Part shown: piece by piece, positions 21,776 through 33,850 of the stretch
Layout: every line of letters begins with the position of its first letter
Numbering within the stretch: position 1 is the first letter of the stretch
Assembly (NCBI GenBank): GCA_022818135.1
Contig: JAFMSR010000009.1
Coordinates: 19,317,779 to 19,381,778, forward strand
Origin: Saxidomus purpurata
Taxonomy: Eukaryota > Mollusca > Bivalvia > Venerida > Veneridae
Length of the DNA stretch: 64,000 nt
Direction of reading: 5' to 3'
Translations under genes and position numbers: made by a program
Notes under the pieces: model-generated
Database searches by the model: none
What the model was told of the DNA's origin: nothing
The model's input: the letters and a program-made list of their open reading frames with translations, nothing else

Positions 21776-23235
21776 TATTTTATTTAGTTCTTTTCAGTCT
21801 CACTTTACATGATACAAAATATCACAGGTTGAAATATATACACATACTACCATGCAAACCTTTCTTTACTGAAATATGAGAGACTAAATCACAATGAATA
21901 AGATAAATATTCTAAATGTCATTTTTACATAGTAAAACTATGTAACCACTGCTATGACCTAAAAAGAGAGGGATAAAATACTGATCTAGGGAAAAAGAAA
22001 TGTTTTACAAAAGCAATTATCAGCTCCGATTAGATCAGAAATGAACTGATTAGCAGTACTTACATAGAAGAAATAAGACAAGTTTTAAGAACTTGTTTCG
22101 CAGATTCATATAAGTTGTACGATTTTTCGCAATCGAGAAGTATCCTTTGATAGTAGTTAGAAACTAATTCTTCTCTTTGGTTTTGGATATGAATGTTGCT
22201 TTTTAAAAGTTGATGTGCTTGACCTGATTAGTTGCCCATTTATGTGAAGATTATAGGTCAATAATACAGGAGTCTACAAAGAGTAAATATGGACCTTAAA
22301 CCTGCTTACAGTTTTTCCCATCTACAGACAATCATTGTATTGACTGAATATAGAGAGATTTGCTGCGGGGCGTAGATCTGTGATGTCACAGTCCCACGTA
22401 TTGGATTGTTAAGTTAAATAATTATTTTCATATTAGAGATATTGAGTCAACACGGAAACTACAACTTGCTTTTTTAATGAAATGGGAACATTTGATTGGA
22501 TCAGAAAGTAGGGCAAATGTTCGAACATTTCCCTATTTCCACAATAGCACAGAGGGCTAGCACTCTTGCCTTATCAGAGAAATCATTTCATATCTTTAAA
22601 TTATTATACTGGAATACTTTATTCCAGGTGAGTTTAAACAGCAAATAACAGGTAAGGATAACAACAGGAGCTGACGATCAGGATTATTGAGCCTTTTCCG
22701 ACTTTATTATACATGTATATTTTTACTTTCAGAAACATTTGACTAAATATCTTAATTCTTCCGCAATTTGTCTTTTATTTGTCACCACCAATATGAAAGT
22801 ACCCGGTAGACTGAAAAAAGAAACGAAATGACATCCGCCCCATCAGCAACGTCTCTTTGCGCGAATCGATTCCCTCTTCACAGTTCGAAGTTCCAGAGTA
22901 AAAGTCTGTAATTATAGAATATGAAACTTGAAATGCGGTGTTACTAAAGAGTGCGGCAAGTATTTAAAAAACAAACAAAATATTTTCTTAATGAAACGAC
23001 TTCATTTGTGAAAGGGATTTCACACTAAGCGTGTTTGTTGCAGTAATAGTCTTATAATCTTAAGACATTCCAACACATAAAGCCTAAAAAGTGTTCGAAT
23101 TCAGACTTGTGCCTTAACATTAATAGAAGTATTCTCTAACAGTCAAACATGTAATATTTGACATTAAAAAAGTTAATAAATGTCTTAAAGGGCGGCGTTC
23201 AAATTCTATAATCCCACTTTGAAAATACTTGTAAG

Positions 23236-23379
23236 TAAAGTCTTATTATTTGACAATCCAATGCTTATAATTAAAGTCTTACTCTTTGACCAGCCAATGC
23301 ATGTAATAAAAGTCTTATTCCTTGACGATTTAATGTTTTTCATCAAAGTCTTATTCTCTGACCATAATTAAAATCTTGT
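23236..23379 (+). repeat. Tandem repeat, four units of exactly 36 bp
   Basis: Units start at 23236, 23272, 23308 and 23344, each with AAAGTCTTATT(C) and TTTGAC. Found only in unit III. Confidence 0.7.
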
Positions 23380-25614
23380 TTAGACTGAGAATAAGGGGTT
23401 AGTGGCTGAATAGTGAAACAATACTTGTTGTCACGTCAGCACTACATATTGTGGACGACATGTAGCCCTGCATTATACAACATTCTAAAATGCCTATGTT
23501 ATATTTCTATAGTCAATTCGAGTGCATTAAAATGATTAAATCACTTGGAAAAGAAGGCGGAGTTTCGGACATGGAGGTAGTTTCTTCCGACTTTTCTAAT
23601 TTATTCTCGCGCAGAAAATAAAATATAGAAATAGAAATAATATCTGTATAAATACACCAGTCGCATGAAATAGTTGTGTTTAAGAACATAAATATTATAT
23701 TTGATAGCGTCAAGTAAGCCTTAGAATACCTTCACCTTGTTTTCCTTTAAAAAGGCCAAGAAAATTAAGCATTAATGTCATACAATGTTTTGATTCCGGG
23801 AGACAAAACAATGAATGAAAACGTTGACGTCATCACACTGACGTCATTACTCCACGTTAAAACGTTGTACAGTTCAGATTAACGGTTCGCTTTTAAATCG
23901 ATTGTCTGCTTTGTTAGGTTCTGAATCTGACGTCTTCTGCATAATGTCACAGTCGGGTACTTTTTTTCATATTTTATGTATTAGATGATTAAACTAAAAT
24001 AAGTTTGTATAATATAGTTATGTATGATATCTTGACTGGTTGTCCGAATAGGGGAGTGAATTCCAACAGCCACTATTTATGCTATTTTACACATTACCGC
24101 CGAACTGAAAAAAGGTCCGTAGTAGTTACGATAGTTTTCATAAATTCGGCTTATAAGAATCGTCGGTAATATGCCTGCGTTATAATTCACTCGGGCTCCG
24201 CCAGGCACATCACCTCCGGGGAATGCTTCAATTTCGATAAAGCACTCCAAGCCATAGATTATTTCTTAATTTTTGTTTAAATTTAAATATGGATGATGTG
24301 AACAAAATTCCGTATTATGTATAAACCCTTTCCATTACTATTGTTTTATATATTCTTTTTCATTCAATAACATTAGTAACTAGTTAATGGCGATTTCGGA
24401 ACCCGAGTAATATCCCGGATAAAGCCCCTGTGCAAAAGATTCATTTAGCTATGCAAAACGTTCTAATGCTTCATCTTACATCGAGTAAAATGCCGTTACT
24501 TTAGTCTACAAAGTACATTTCTTCACATTTCCGAACATAAACTTTGAGTGTCAATTCATTAATAAACGTTATCAAAATAATCTTTCGTGATGTATTAAAA
24601 CTATTTTCACTTCCAAACCAGATCCGCGTGACTGATAGTCTTATCACATACAGATAGGAATACTGTATGGTATACCATAGCAATAAGAAGTATGTTTATA
24701 TGTAAACGGATGTATGTAATCAACATGTCACGAGCATAAATGTTTGTTTACCTCGCAATATGGAACTAGTTCCAGGAATTCATAAATTTGGCCACGCAGA
24801 TTTCTCTTACGGTCCCTGAACACCATATAAAAATTTAGGAACACAATTAAAAAGGTGAGAAGTTAAATATCGTTTCAGCTGAAATAACGGAACAGAGCTT
24901 TGACCACTTTTTTGAACATATATCTTTTGTTATTACTTGTAATATTAATAAAATCTGGTACTGAACGGACATCGCCAACGTCAGTTTAATAATTGTATCC
25001 TTTCAATGCATACAGTCACGTTTATACATATAATATGTGTCCTAACCTAAGGCGTCTCAATTAAATGCTGGATTATTACCTTTAAGTTATTATTGTAAAT
25101 TACCTTAACTACATATTGGCTTTAAAGTTACGTTGCTATTCAAAATGACCATCTATATGGTCTGAACAAGGTCAACATGATTATTTTTTTATTCCGTAAA
25201 TAACGGCTTTATTATTATTAATTTATTACTTCATTGTATTGTCAAGACCTTTTTTGTGTACTCATCTTCGGACAATACAAGTACAATGCTGTTTTACATG
25301 GTATACATTATTCACGCTTATTCATTCATTTATGATGAAAATTAAAGTAGCAAGAACAGTTTCATATATTTAAATCAAATATTTAGGTGAATATTACTTT
25401 TTATTGAAGTTGAATTTTTATTCATGAGCAAAACTAATAAGAATTACGCCCGCCCTAGTAAGTGTGCTCAGATTACTAGGAAACAATTAATCAAAGAGAA
25501 AATGTTCTTACATTTGCCAGATGTAAATGCGTTTCCGAATTGACGAGACGAAATTAGGTTTGCTTCCTGGAGAAAAAATATTCAACTTGCTCAAGGAAGT
25601 TTTTCATCTTGAGA

Positions 25615-26448
25615 ATGAGAGTTATAATGGTCATATGTTTGACTGTTGTGTTTGCTGTTTCAGTGCTGCCAGGGGTAACATGTGTCCCTGTGACAGACAG
25701 TGGCAATTATAATCGGTTAAATGGACACATATTGATTAACATGGGAACTAAACTAAACAAACCCCTGCTGAAGCTAATCGGAAAAACAATGAGATACTTG
25801 GAATATGAAGTTAAAGAACTGGCTGCGAACCTATCTGCTTTGAATGCCCTCAAGGTAGAAGACGTTATATCAGAGATGTGTCGGCTGCATCCTTGTTCAG
25901 ATTGGAGTGAATGGTCGGAATGTGAATCAAGTATACTTGGAGAGTTTGGAGGTCGAAATCGCAGCAGAAACTGTGGGTTAAATACAACATATTGTGAGAG
26001 ATACGTTATGTCAAGTGTGGAGTATGAATCAGAAGTTTGTGAGGGTCCATGTCCTGATGATTATAATACCACTAAAAATGGCTTTTGTGTGAAATTGTAC
26101 GACTCGGTCAAAAAGGTACGGGACGACGCTGAAAGTGTATGTAAGAATGACGGCGGCCATCTTATCAACATTGATTCTACTGCTAAACTCGATGACGTTA
26201 CGGAGATTCTTTCGGGCACTTCATGGAATAAAGTTTGGATTGACGGTCGCAGACAAGTTAAAGGTGGAAATTGGGATTATGGCTACGAGTCCACAGATTC
26301 GACATTTTCTATTTGGAAACCAAGTGAACCATCTAATGGAACAACTGAGCTCTGCAAAGTTTTTGAAAAATGGTCAACCGATTCAAAATGGTATTGGTGG
26401 GATAGAGAATGTTCAAATTCATGTTATTATATTTGTCAAATTATGTAA
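25615..26448 (+). CDS. Secreted TSP1 plus C-type lectin-like protein, copy B (intronless)
   Basis: This is the duplicate of the gene at 10905-11735, 277 residues long, with one extra Val in the helical region (LKVEDV). Domain order is the same: signal peptide, helix-prone stretch, TSP1 with WSEWSEC, then a C-type lectin-like domain closing in CYYICQIM. The EPN position reads EPS (WKPSEPS) and the WND position reads WWD. Many differences from copy A cluster in the lectin domain around the presumed ligand face (for example SGTSWNKVWI against SGKSMGTVWI, and SEPSNGTTEL against GEPTKGTSEL). Both frames are fully open, so both copies are probably functional. The gene lies 4.4 kb head-to-head from PAN-WSC copy 3. 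A secreted recognition or adhesion role is inferred from the domains only. Confidence 0.85.
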   Translation: MRVIMVICLTVVFAVSVLPGVTCVPVTDSGNYNRLNGHILINMGTKLNKPLLKLIGKTMRYLEYEVKELAANLSALNALKVEDVISEMCRLHPCSDWSEWSECESSILGEFGGRNRSRNCGLNTTYCERYVMSSVEYESEVCEGPCPDDYNTTKNGFCVKLYDSVKKVRDDAESVCKNDGGHLINIDSTAKLDDVTEILSGTSWNKVWIDGRRQVKGGNWDYGYESTDSTFSIWKPSEPSNGTTELCKVFEKWSTDSKWYWWDRECSNSCYYICQIM

Positions 26449-27273
26449 TCATACATGTCGGTCATTTAATTGGGAAAACTGGAATTTCGTGAAAAGCTAA
26501 CCAGTTTAATATCAGACAAAATGCAAACATGGAGTAAACCAGTGTATATGTTGTTTAACTTGATATACCTGGGAAGTCCATCAATTAAGATGTAATGAGT
26601 TACAAATAGTACTTGTAAAAGAAACTACTGTAACAGTTCATAAGACTCTTACAATTTTACTAACATAAGCATTTATCAAACTTTTGTAAGGAGATACCGC
26701 ATTACCTACAAGGATCACATCTATAACTGTAGAAAGAGCCATTGGAATCGATAGTCAGTTAAGTGGAGGAGATGTTATTGCATATTATGAAAAAATCTTA
26801 TTGTACTATTTTATATATAGCCGATCCTTTCTTCCGCACCATAGCTTTGAGATGTGTGTGCAAATGAATAGTTACACGTCATTGTCAAACACTACATGTC
26901 GGACTTAAGTATATGCTTTGAAGACTGATTCATCTACAATCCAACGAAAATGAAACATATATTGGTATTTTTAATTACGGATTTTAGTCCGTGGTATCGA
27001 TAACCTGCTTTTACATTTTATATATCATCATCATTTTTTCTCGTTGCAGCTTCTTGGTAGGTAGGGGAGTGGATATGGGTTTTACAAACAACCGTTGTTT
27101 TTCTAGCACATACAACTTGTTGGTATCATACAATAATTCGATTGTGTTTAAATCAGTATGAAATGTACTACTGGGCTATTTTGTACAATAGATGTAATGC
27201 ATTACATAGTGATATAGTAGAAAGTAACTGCTTTGTGTATAATATGCTAAGACGTGTTCTAAAAAAGAGCTAG

Positions 27274-27279
27274 AATAAA
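27274..27279 (+). terminator. Candidate polyadenylation signal downstream of lectin copy B
   Basis: AATAAA in the same conserved context as the signal at 12879. Confidence 0.2.
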
Positions 27280-27920
27280 AACATATAGATATAAACCTTC
27301 TTTATTTCACTAGCATAGTCCAAATGTATAATTCTTTCAGTCATAGTCATTTTTTGATCCTATATTTGCATATTTTGTGATTTTAAAAAGTAATGCCGTG
27401 AAACTACGGTCTGAGTTGCTGATACATGTACATGCAACACGCTCGTCTAGCTTACGACTTGCTGCATTGCGCCTCAGCGCAACGCATGTTTAGAGTCACG
27501 TAACTGGTGAGGTGGCAATGATCAATTTATCACAGTATCGGTAGTAGTGAATAAATTCGTTTACGATACTGAAAAAACTTCGTTGAAGTTACTGACATTG
27601 TACTGAATTCATCTGTAATAGAAACTATAAATGTAAGTTCACCGTTTATAATTAGAGATTATTTTGATCACGTGATTCCCCACCGTAGTCTTTTACCACC
27701 AGCAATTAATTTTACCAAATTGAAAGACACATCAATAATTGCCCGCCATTACGATTTTTGCGGGACTGTTTCCTCCCATTATGATGGTCAGGAAAAATGC
27801 AAGAAAGTTTAAATTCGCATAAAAAACATAGTAACAATGCATTGAATATAGCCTATGCTCACTATACAGATGGCCACTATAGAAATTACATTCGTAAATC
27901 TCCATCTTTACTGATCAAGT

Positions 27921-28497
27921 TATATTGGGGCCGCCGTCATCGGCGGCGGCCTATTATGGAATAGTTTTTCCGGAAGTACATGCTAGGAGCGGTTATTAGA
28001 ATGCGAAGAAAAATGGTTTTAACTGTATGCTAAAATAATACGAAATAGACATTAAAATATTGATTATACACATTTCCTTCATTAAAACGTAATTGTTTAA
28101 TTGTAATGTTCCTTTTCATATCTTTTAGAAAAAATACGAAAACGTAAAACAACTTCTCCCTTATCGGTTTTGCAAAATTATAATATCAGCTTATTTTTTA
28201 CCACGTGCTTTAAAGTCAGTCTCCGTGGTGTAGTGGGTAAGCTGATGACCGCCTAATTTTACGAGTGGAGTTCTTATCCCGGACAAACCCAATTTTTTAA
28301 AATATATTTTCTTCCGTTTTTTTTTTTCAGCTTTAAAACCACCATGATTTTAAATGTTTTCTGCAAATATTCATAAAATGTTTCATTCAAATCAAACTAA
28401 TAATGATTGCTTATCAAAAAGCTAATTTTAGCTATTTAACGCCACACATGTACAAAACTATTTTCGGCGCCCTTTGATGCTTTGCATCAATGGTATT
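27921..28497 (+). mobile_element. Second Helitron-like element with tRNA-like insert
   Basis: It shares the 3' end TTGATGCTTTGCATCAATGG, then TATTCTTG, with the insertion at 19360-19974. Near the start is a strong hairpin (GCCGCCGTCATCGGCGGC). A tRNA-like stretch at about 28221-28285 (CTCCGTGGTGTAGTGGG, GTTCTTATCCC) suggests a SINE or captured tRNA. Confidence 0.45.
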
Positions 28498-30049
28498 CTT
28501 GTTGACATGTTTGGACTTTATATTTCGGAGAAACACGTTGGCACCTGTATGATAGTCGTTATACATTTTCACACTTGCATGTTACAGAATAGCACAAAAC
28601 GGGAACATGCGTTTCCTTTGGATTATTTCCTTTATATATATTTCCAGTTCTTTGCTCTACTAATTAGGTAAAAAAAACTCTGACTGTTGTAAAACAAATG
28701 ATTAAATAGTACACCATCTTATAGTGTACTTACTACTCTGGGACATATTACAAAGTATGTATGCCATAAAGGTTTCCTATGCTCTTCCTGCTAGCAAAAG
28801 AACGATTACAGATACTTCCACATAATCTACTTGACGTATATCACTTTGCACAGTTAGTGTAGTCATAAGTAGTTATTATAATTTACGAAACAATCATCCA
28901 GGAATTTGACGGGTATATTGTCGTAATTGTTAGACTTAGTGTGCTTTGAAAAATTAAAAATAACACCATGTGTTTTACTATTCCTTGGCTAAAGTTGGAT
29001 AAATAAACCTTGCTTTACCTGTAATGTATTTAAGATAGACCTCGTATTTCAGATAAACATTGTATTATATTAAATGTTGAATCATTTATTTTATATTTAA
29101 ATTTGCAATCATGAATTTCAAGAAAACACAAAGTGTATCAGTGAAATACAAATAATGTAAAATCAATAACATAAAAGCAAAAAACAATTTTTAATGAATT
29201 TACTCCTTTATTCGAAGTATACATTTTTTATTCAGCTTGTTTGAAGAAAAGGAAGAAACAGAAGAAGAATTCGGAAGAATACTATAAGTTGGAACACATT
29301 TAAAAGTTAACCATAAAGTAAGGTTCATTATTCAATTCAGTTGTTTATATTTTTTCTCAACATTATTCACAAACGATAAAAGAATCCCAACAGGGATTTG
29401 GTTCACAAAAACATAGATTAAAGACGAGCATTTTGATGTTTTTCACCAAACACTTGTTTCACTTCTAGGAAGAGGACACTTAGTAGACAGAGTTCCGCAA
29501 CCGGCATAATCTTCAGGTGAATGATCAACAATGAAATATGGAAGCGTTACATTTTAACTGATGTGGCCCTGACTGATTTTTATGAATATTTAAATTGTTG
29601 ATTTATCAGCGCTTCGTAATTTCCTTGAAATAAATATTCAAACCAACATTACATGATATGGTTCAATTGTCTGTGAATCTTTATTACGAAGTTATGCATA
29701 GTTAACGAGTCATGATATTATTACAGTAGGTGCAGTTTAAATTTTTAGGTTGAAATAATCCTCAAACAAAAATATTCGCATAATTTTCGATTTGATACGT
29801 TCTATTAGTATAGAGACCTGGTGATAACGGATCAAATACTTATTTTAAATCTATTTACCGTAATATTTCTTCTTTGAAAGTTTGTTATTATATGTCCAAC
29901 TTTAAGTTTGTAAAGTAATTCCAAGTTAAACATAATACAAAATATAAACACGAACTGTCAAATAAAAACTAGACAAAATGTCTGGAACATAATAACAAGA
30001 GAGCCATGCTGGCCATATATCGCTCACCTGAGTAGCAGTGCAATAACCT
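28498..30049. other. Non-coding stretch before the minisatellite
   Basis: AT-rich, no supported gene. A common bivalve repeat motif (GCCATATATCGCTCACCTGA) appears near 30013. Confidence 0.4.
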
Positions 30050-30440
30050 AAGGAAGTCACTGGTTGCTAGGGAAAGTCACTGGTTGCTAAAGATGTCACT
30101 GGTCACTGTTAGTCGTTAACTGCCAGATGCAGTCTGTGGTTACTAAGGGAATCACTGTTCACTACGGGAAGTCAGTGATTGCAAAATACAACTGTTGCTA
30201 GTTGCTAGGGACGTCAATGGTTGCTAAGTAAGTCACTGGTTGCCAGGTGAAGTCACTGGATGCCAGGTGAAGTCACTCAGTCAGTGGTTGCTAGGGAAGT
30301 CACTAGTTGCTTTGGAAGTCACTGGTTCCAAGGTGAAGGTTCCTATGTGAAGTCACTGATTGCTAATGAAATCACTGGTTGCTAAGGAAGTCAATTGTGG
30401 CTTGGTAAGTCGCTGGTTGCTATAGGAACTCATTGGAAGC
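30050..30440 (+). repeat. Degenerate minisatellite, 17-19 bp unit
   Basis: Many imperfect copies of AAGTCACTGGTTGCTAGG with variable spacing. It follows GCTGGCCATATATCGCTCAC (about 30010), a motif often seen in bivalve repeats. Confidence 0.75.
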
Positions 30441-31149
30441 TAGGTTTTTCCTATAACTCTATATATACACAAGGGACACCCATTAGTCGGCGTGGTCATT
30501 TTCTACCCCAGGAATATGAGTTGAACAAACTTAGTTGAGGACTTCTATACAATGTTACATACCAAATGTCTTAGCTGTAGGCCTTGTGGTTTTGGAGAAA
30601 GAGCTTATTAAACGTTGATTCGCTTGCTGATATAGAAAACTCATTGGAAGCATATTTTTTTCTGTAAATCTATATGCAGACAGGGGACCCCCAGAAGTGG
30701 TTAATTTAGACTCATAGGTCATATTTAAGAATTCTTGGTAGGTCCAGTTGGCAATGCTACATGCCAAACAGCTAAGCTTTAGATGTTGCGGTTTTACGAG
30801 AAAATTTGAAAGGACAACGGACGCCGTACGGTGAGTGGTCACAATAGCTCAGCTTAAGCAAAACGTGCTCAGGTGAACTAAAAAGGAACGTATTATTTAC
30901 TGACATCCGGCTACTAATAACATTAAAGTCGTTTTACACCGTCATTCTATCGCAATTATCATTAAAGAGTCATAGTTCACTGGCAACTTCAATTTGTAAA
31001 TTGAATTTTGAATTGCCATATTCGTGTGACAGAGCGGACTTCTTTATGCATGGTTACATGTTTTAAATTTTCAATAGCACTGACTATTAGGAAAGGAACG
31101 CAGATATTTATCGCACCTACAGGAGTGCTGTCATTTGGTAGTTCTGCTT

Positions 31150-32560
31150 TCATTTCAGGACAAACGGTTTAGAAAATGAACAGCATATATTATATTTGAA
31201 ATATTTGTTTATGCAAGATACAACAGATTAGCTTAACGCAGTAGTTCTTCAATCAATACATTTTGTAAGTGTCCGAAAACCAAGTTCAGTTTTCTGTAGG
31301 GATAAAAATGAAATAAGTAATCAAAACAAGGAAAAATTGCCGCTAAAGCAGCAAATGCACACGACGGCTCTCTACTTTTAAGTAGTGTGTGTAGGAATGT
31401 TATATCTTGGTTGTAGCAAATACCTAAAACCTGTTATTATTCTGTCGGGTTTCCAGAAATCAGAATCACTACGCTAAAATGACCCCAAGCTACATGTATT
31501 CCAAAAACTAAACAAATCACGTGTTAACTACATTGTATCAGTCAAATATACAATTTTAATCAGAATAACTTATATCGTAATAGTTAGAGCTTACAAAGAA
31601 TTACATGTTCATGCGTAGAGGTCCGTTTAAAATTAACTCAAGTTGAAAAAATTAATATAACAGTTGATCGCCTACCAGTGACACTTTATCGCCTTTTTCA
31701 CCGTGTTTTCGTGCAATCGGAGTTTCTCATTGTGTCAAACTGCGAATTTGTCGAGTTGCTGGCAGGCGTTTGTTTGAGATAGTTACAGGTGCACTATGAC
31801 TATACATAACATTATTCATTGCACTACATGTACTCGCTGACAATTCTGTAGATTTTGCTGGTACTTGTTGGACATTATCGTTATTGTTGCCTTTGCCACC
31901 AGAGCTTCCTTTGTTCGCAGATTGTGGCCTCCTTATTTATCAGTGGAACACTGATTTTAGACAGATAATAAGTCAAATGTGAATGTATATCCAGACAATT
32001 ATCACTTTCAATTATTATAGACTAAATCGTCAAAATCAATCGAACAAAATCCATCAAAATATTCAAATTTTCTGAGAGCTGATAAAAAACTGCCATTTTG
32101 TTTGAACCTCGTTTTCGTTTTCAAATACTAGTACCCTTCATCGTGTGTAATGTCTGCAAAATCCTTCGTTGTTTATATTGTCTGCAAAGCTCGTCTGCAA
32201 AATATACCGTTCCGAATCCATTTCGCCGGACAACTCCCTTACTAGTTTATTGCTATCTTAAATTACATACTCTTTGCTGCAAGTTATTTACTAACGATAT
32301 CAATGTTATAAGTCCTATTTATTTAAAAATTGTAAGTCCTGTTTATTTAAGGATTGTGGCAAAATTGCAAGTTGAGCTTTAATAGTATGAAACAACATTG
32401 GGTGAAAAACACAGGTTCCACTTCCGCAGATTGGTTCCATTTTCGAGGACAGAAATTGTAGAAAACTGTGGGAAGCATGAGGTCACGTGTTCATCCATGG
32501 CAAACATTATAAGAAACCTTTAACTGAAGCGCCGTGTAATGACAATTTGGTAATGGAATA
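31150..32560. other. Non-coding part of arm 1 outer region
   Basis: No supported gene. The frame at 32098-32382 has no recognisable domain. Confidence 0.35.
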
Positions 32561-32567
32561 ATTGATA

Positions 32568-32746
32568 CAGTCAATCCTGTCCTTGCGACCACCTGCATTT
32601 AGCAACAACCTGACATATGCAACTAACTTATATTCCTCCCTTCCAATTTAAGATGATAGTAAGTTATCCCGAGTTAAGAGACCACCTGCCTTAAGAGACC
32701 ACAATTTCAGCTTCCCATGTGTGGTCGCTTAAGACAGGATTGACTG
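32568..32746. mobile_element. TA inverted-repeat element (CAGTC type), copy 1 of a close pair
   Basis: 179 bp with ends CAGTCAATCCTGTCC and GACAGGATTGACTG, TA flanks. Confidence 0.65.
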
Positions 32747-32774
32747 TATGCTAATAATAAATTAAAGTAAAGTA

Positions 32775-32871
32775 CAGTCAACCCTGTCCTCTTGACCACC
32801 TAAGAGACTACCTGTCTTAAGAGACCACAATTTCAGCTACCTCTGTGTGGTCGCTTAAGATAGGTTGACTG
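32775..32871. mobile_element. TA inverted-repeat element (CAGTC type), shortened second copy
   Basis: 97 bp with the same ends (CAGTCAACCCTGTCC and GATAGGTTGACTG), TA flanks, 28 bp from the first copy. Internally deleted relative to it. Confidence 0.6.
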
Positions 32872-32899
32872 TAGTAAACGAAACATCTGGTTTGAAATA

Positions 32900-33850
32900 T
32901 TCTTATACTGGAATTGAGGTTTCGAAAAGACGATTAGTGCTGTGAATATACCAGGTGGAAGTGGTAAACATATTTAATAAGGGTGAATCTAGAGTCAAAT
33001 ACCTACCTTGTGTATTCATTGTCTTCTACTCATGCATCTTCTGCCCAAAGAGCAAAGACCCAACGGGTTTAATGTTGCAAAGATGTTTTGAAAGTGTACA
33101 TGCATTATGATGAAAGAATACTAAATGAGCTCCTCACAGGTAATGAATTGTGGATCTTTTATTTCGAAACTCAAAGACGGGTACATGTAAATAATAAACA
33201 GCGGCTAAGGAAAGTACAGGACATACCGATTCTAGCAAAAAGAACTCAAAGTTCTAAACGGCTTTTATTCACAATTTCCTCCCGTTCCAAAGGTCATGTT
33301 GTGCAAATACCCAGTGCACCTGACAAACGAATTACTGGAAAGTTTTATAGAGATAGTATAATCGTGTACATGTACTGATATCGGTGTGAAAACATTACGT
33401 TAACTTCGCCGATCAACTGGTTTGAGGGATATCCGTTTTATTCATGACATTGCATCTGCACATGTAGACGGCAGTGGTATTGTACAACATTTTCTATTGG
33501 ACCAACAGGTCAAATAATTTCAGCATCCTCCATTCTCACCAGACCTGAGTCTCCGTGACTTCTCTTTTTTACTATACTGTAAAATATGTTTTCTAGAAAG
33601 GGCGTCGCTGTAACTCCAGAATCGCTCTTTACAATAATGTATACCTATGTCGGGGGCAAACTACTCTGCGCATTTCAGGTAACTGATATTTCGGATGGAA
33701 AAGTGCATTCTATTTGTAAGGAATGGTGAAATTTGCCGTAAATCAGCTTTAGTTTTATTGAATACCCCTCATATGAAAAATAAGTTTGAAATTTTTTTTT
33801 TTAAATGTGGTTAGTGTACAGACGCTTGTAAAAGTTTGAAGAACATAATT
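32900..33850 (+). mobile_element. Decayed mariner-type transposon, arm 1
   Basis: Transposase pieces can be read in shifting frames: LLTGNELWIFYF (33088-33378 frame), then GLRDIRFIHDIASAHVD, then FQHPPFSPDLSLRDFS. The first catalytic Asp of the D,D34D family (usually TGDETW) is Asn. Stops and frameshifts make it inactive. The mirror copy in arm 2 shows it was present before the inverted duplication. Confidence 0.7.

Larger units (their letters stand above)
15470..27470. repeat. Duplication unit III
   Basis: Direct copy of unit II, enlarged by insertions at about 15955-16278, 17980-18428, 19360-19974, 20250-20585 and 23000-24600. It carries PAN-WSC copy 3 and TSP1-lectin copy B. Confidence 0.85.

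Noticed and set aside
26135..26500. Plus frame of 121 codons overlapping lectin copy B
   Set aside because: Shifted-frame shadow; the same shadow exists in copy A (11422-11742) and has no domain.
28470..28500. Possible CRISPR-like or attachment repeat (TTGATGCTTTGCATCAA)
   Set aside because: It is a terminal hairpin of a eukaryotic transposon, with only two copies and no spacers.
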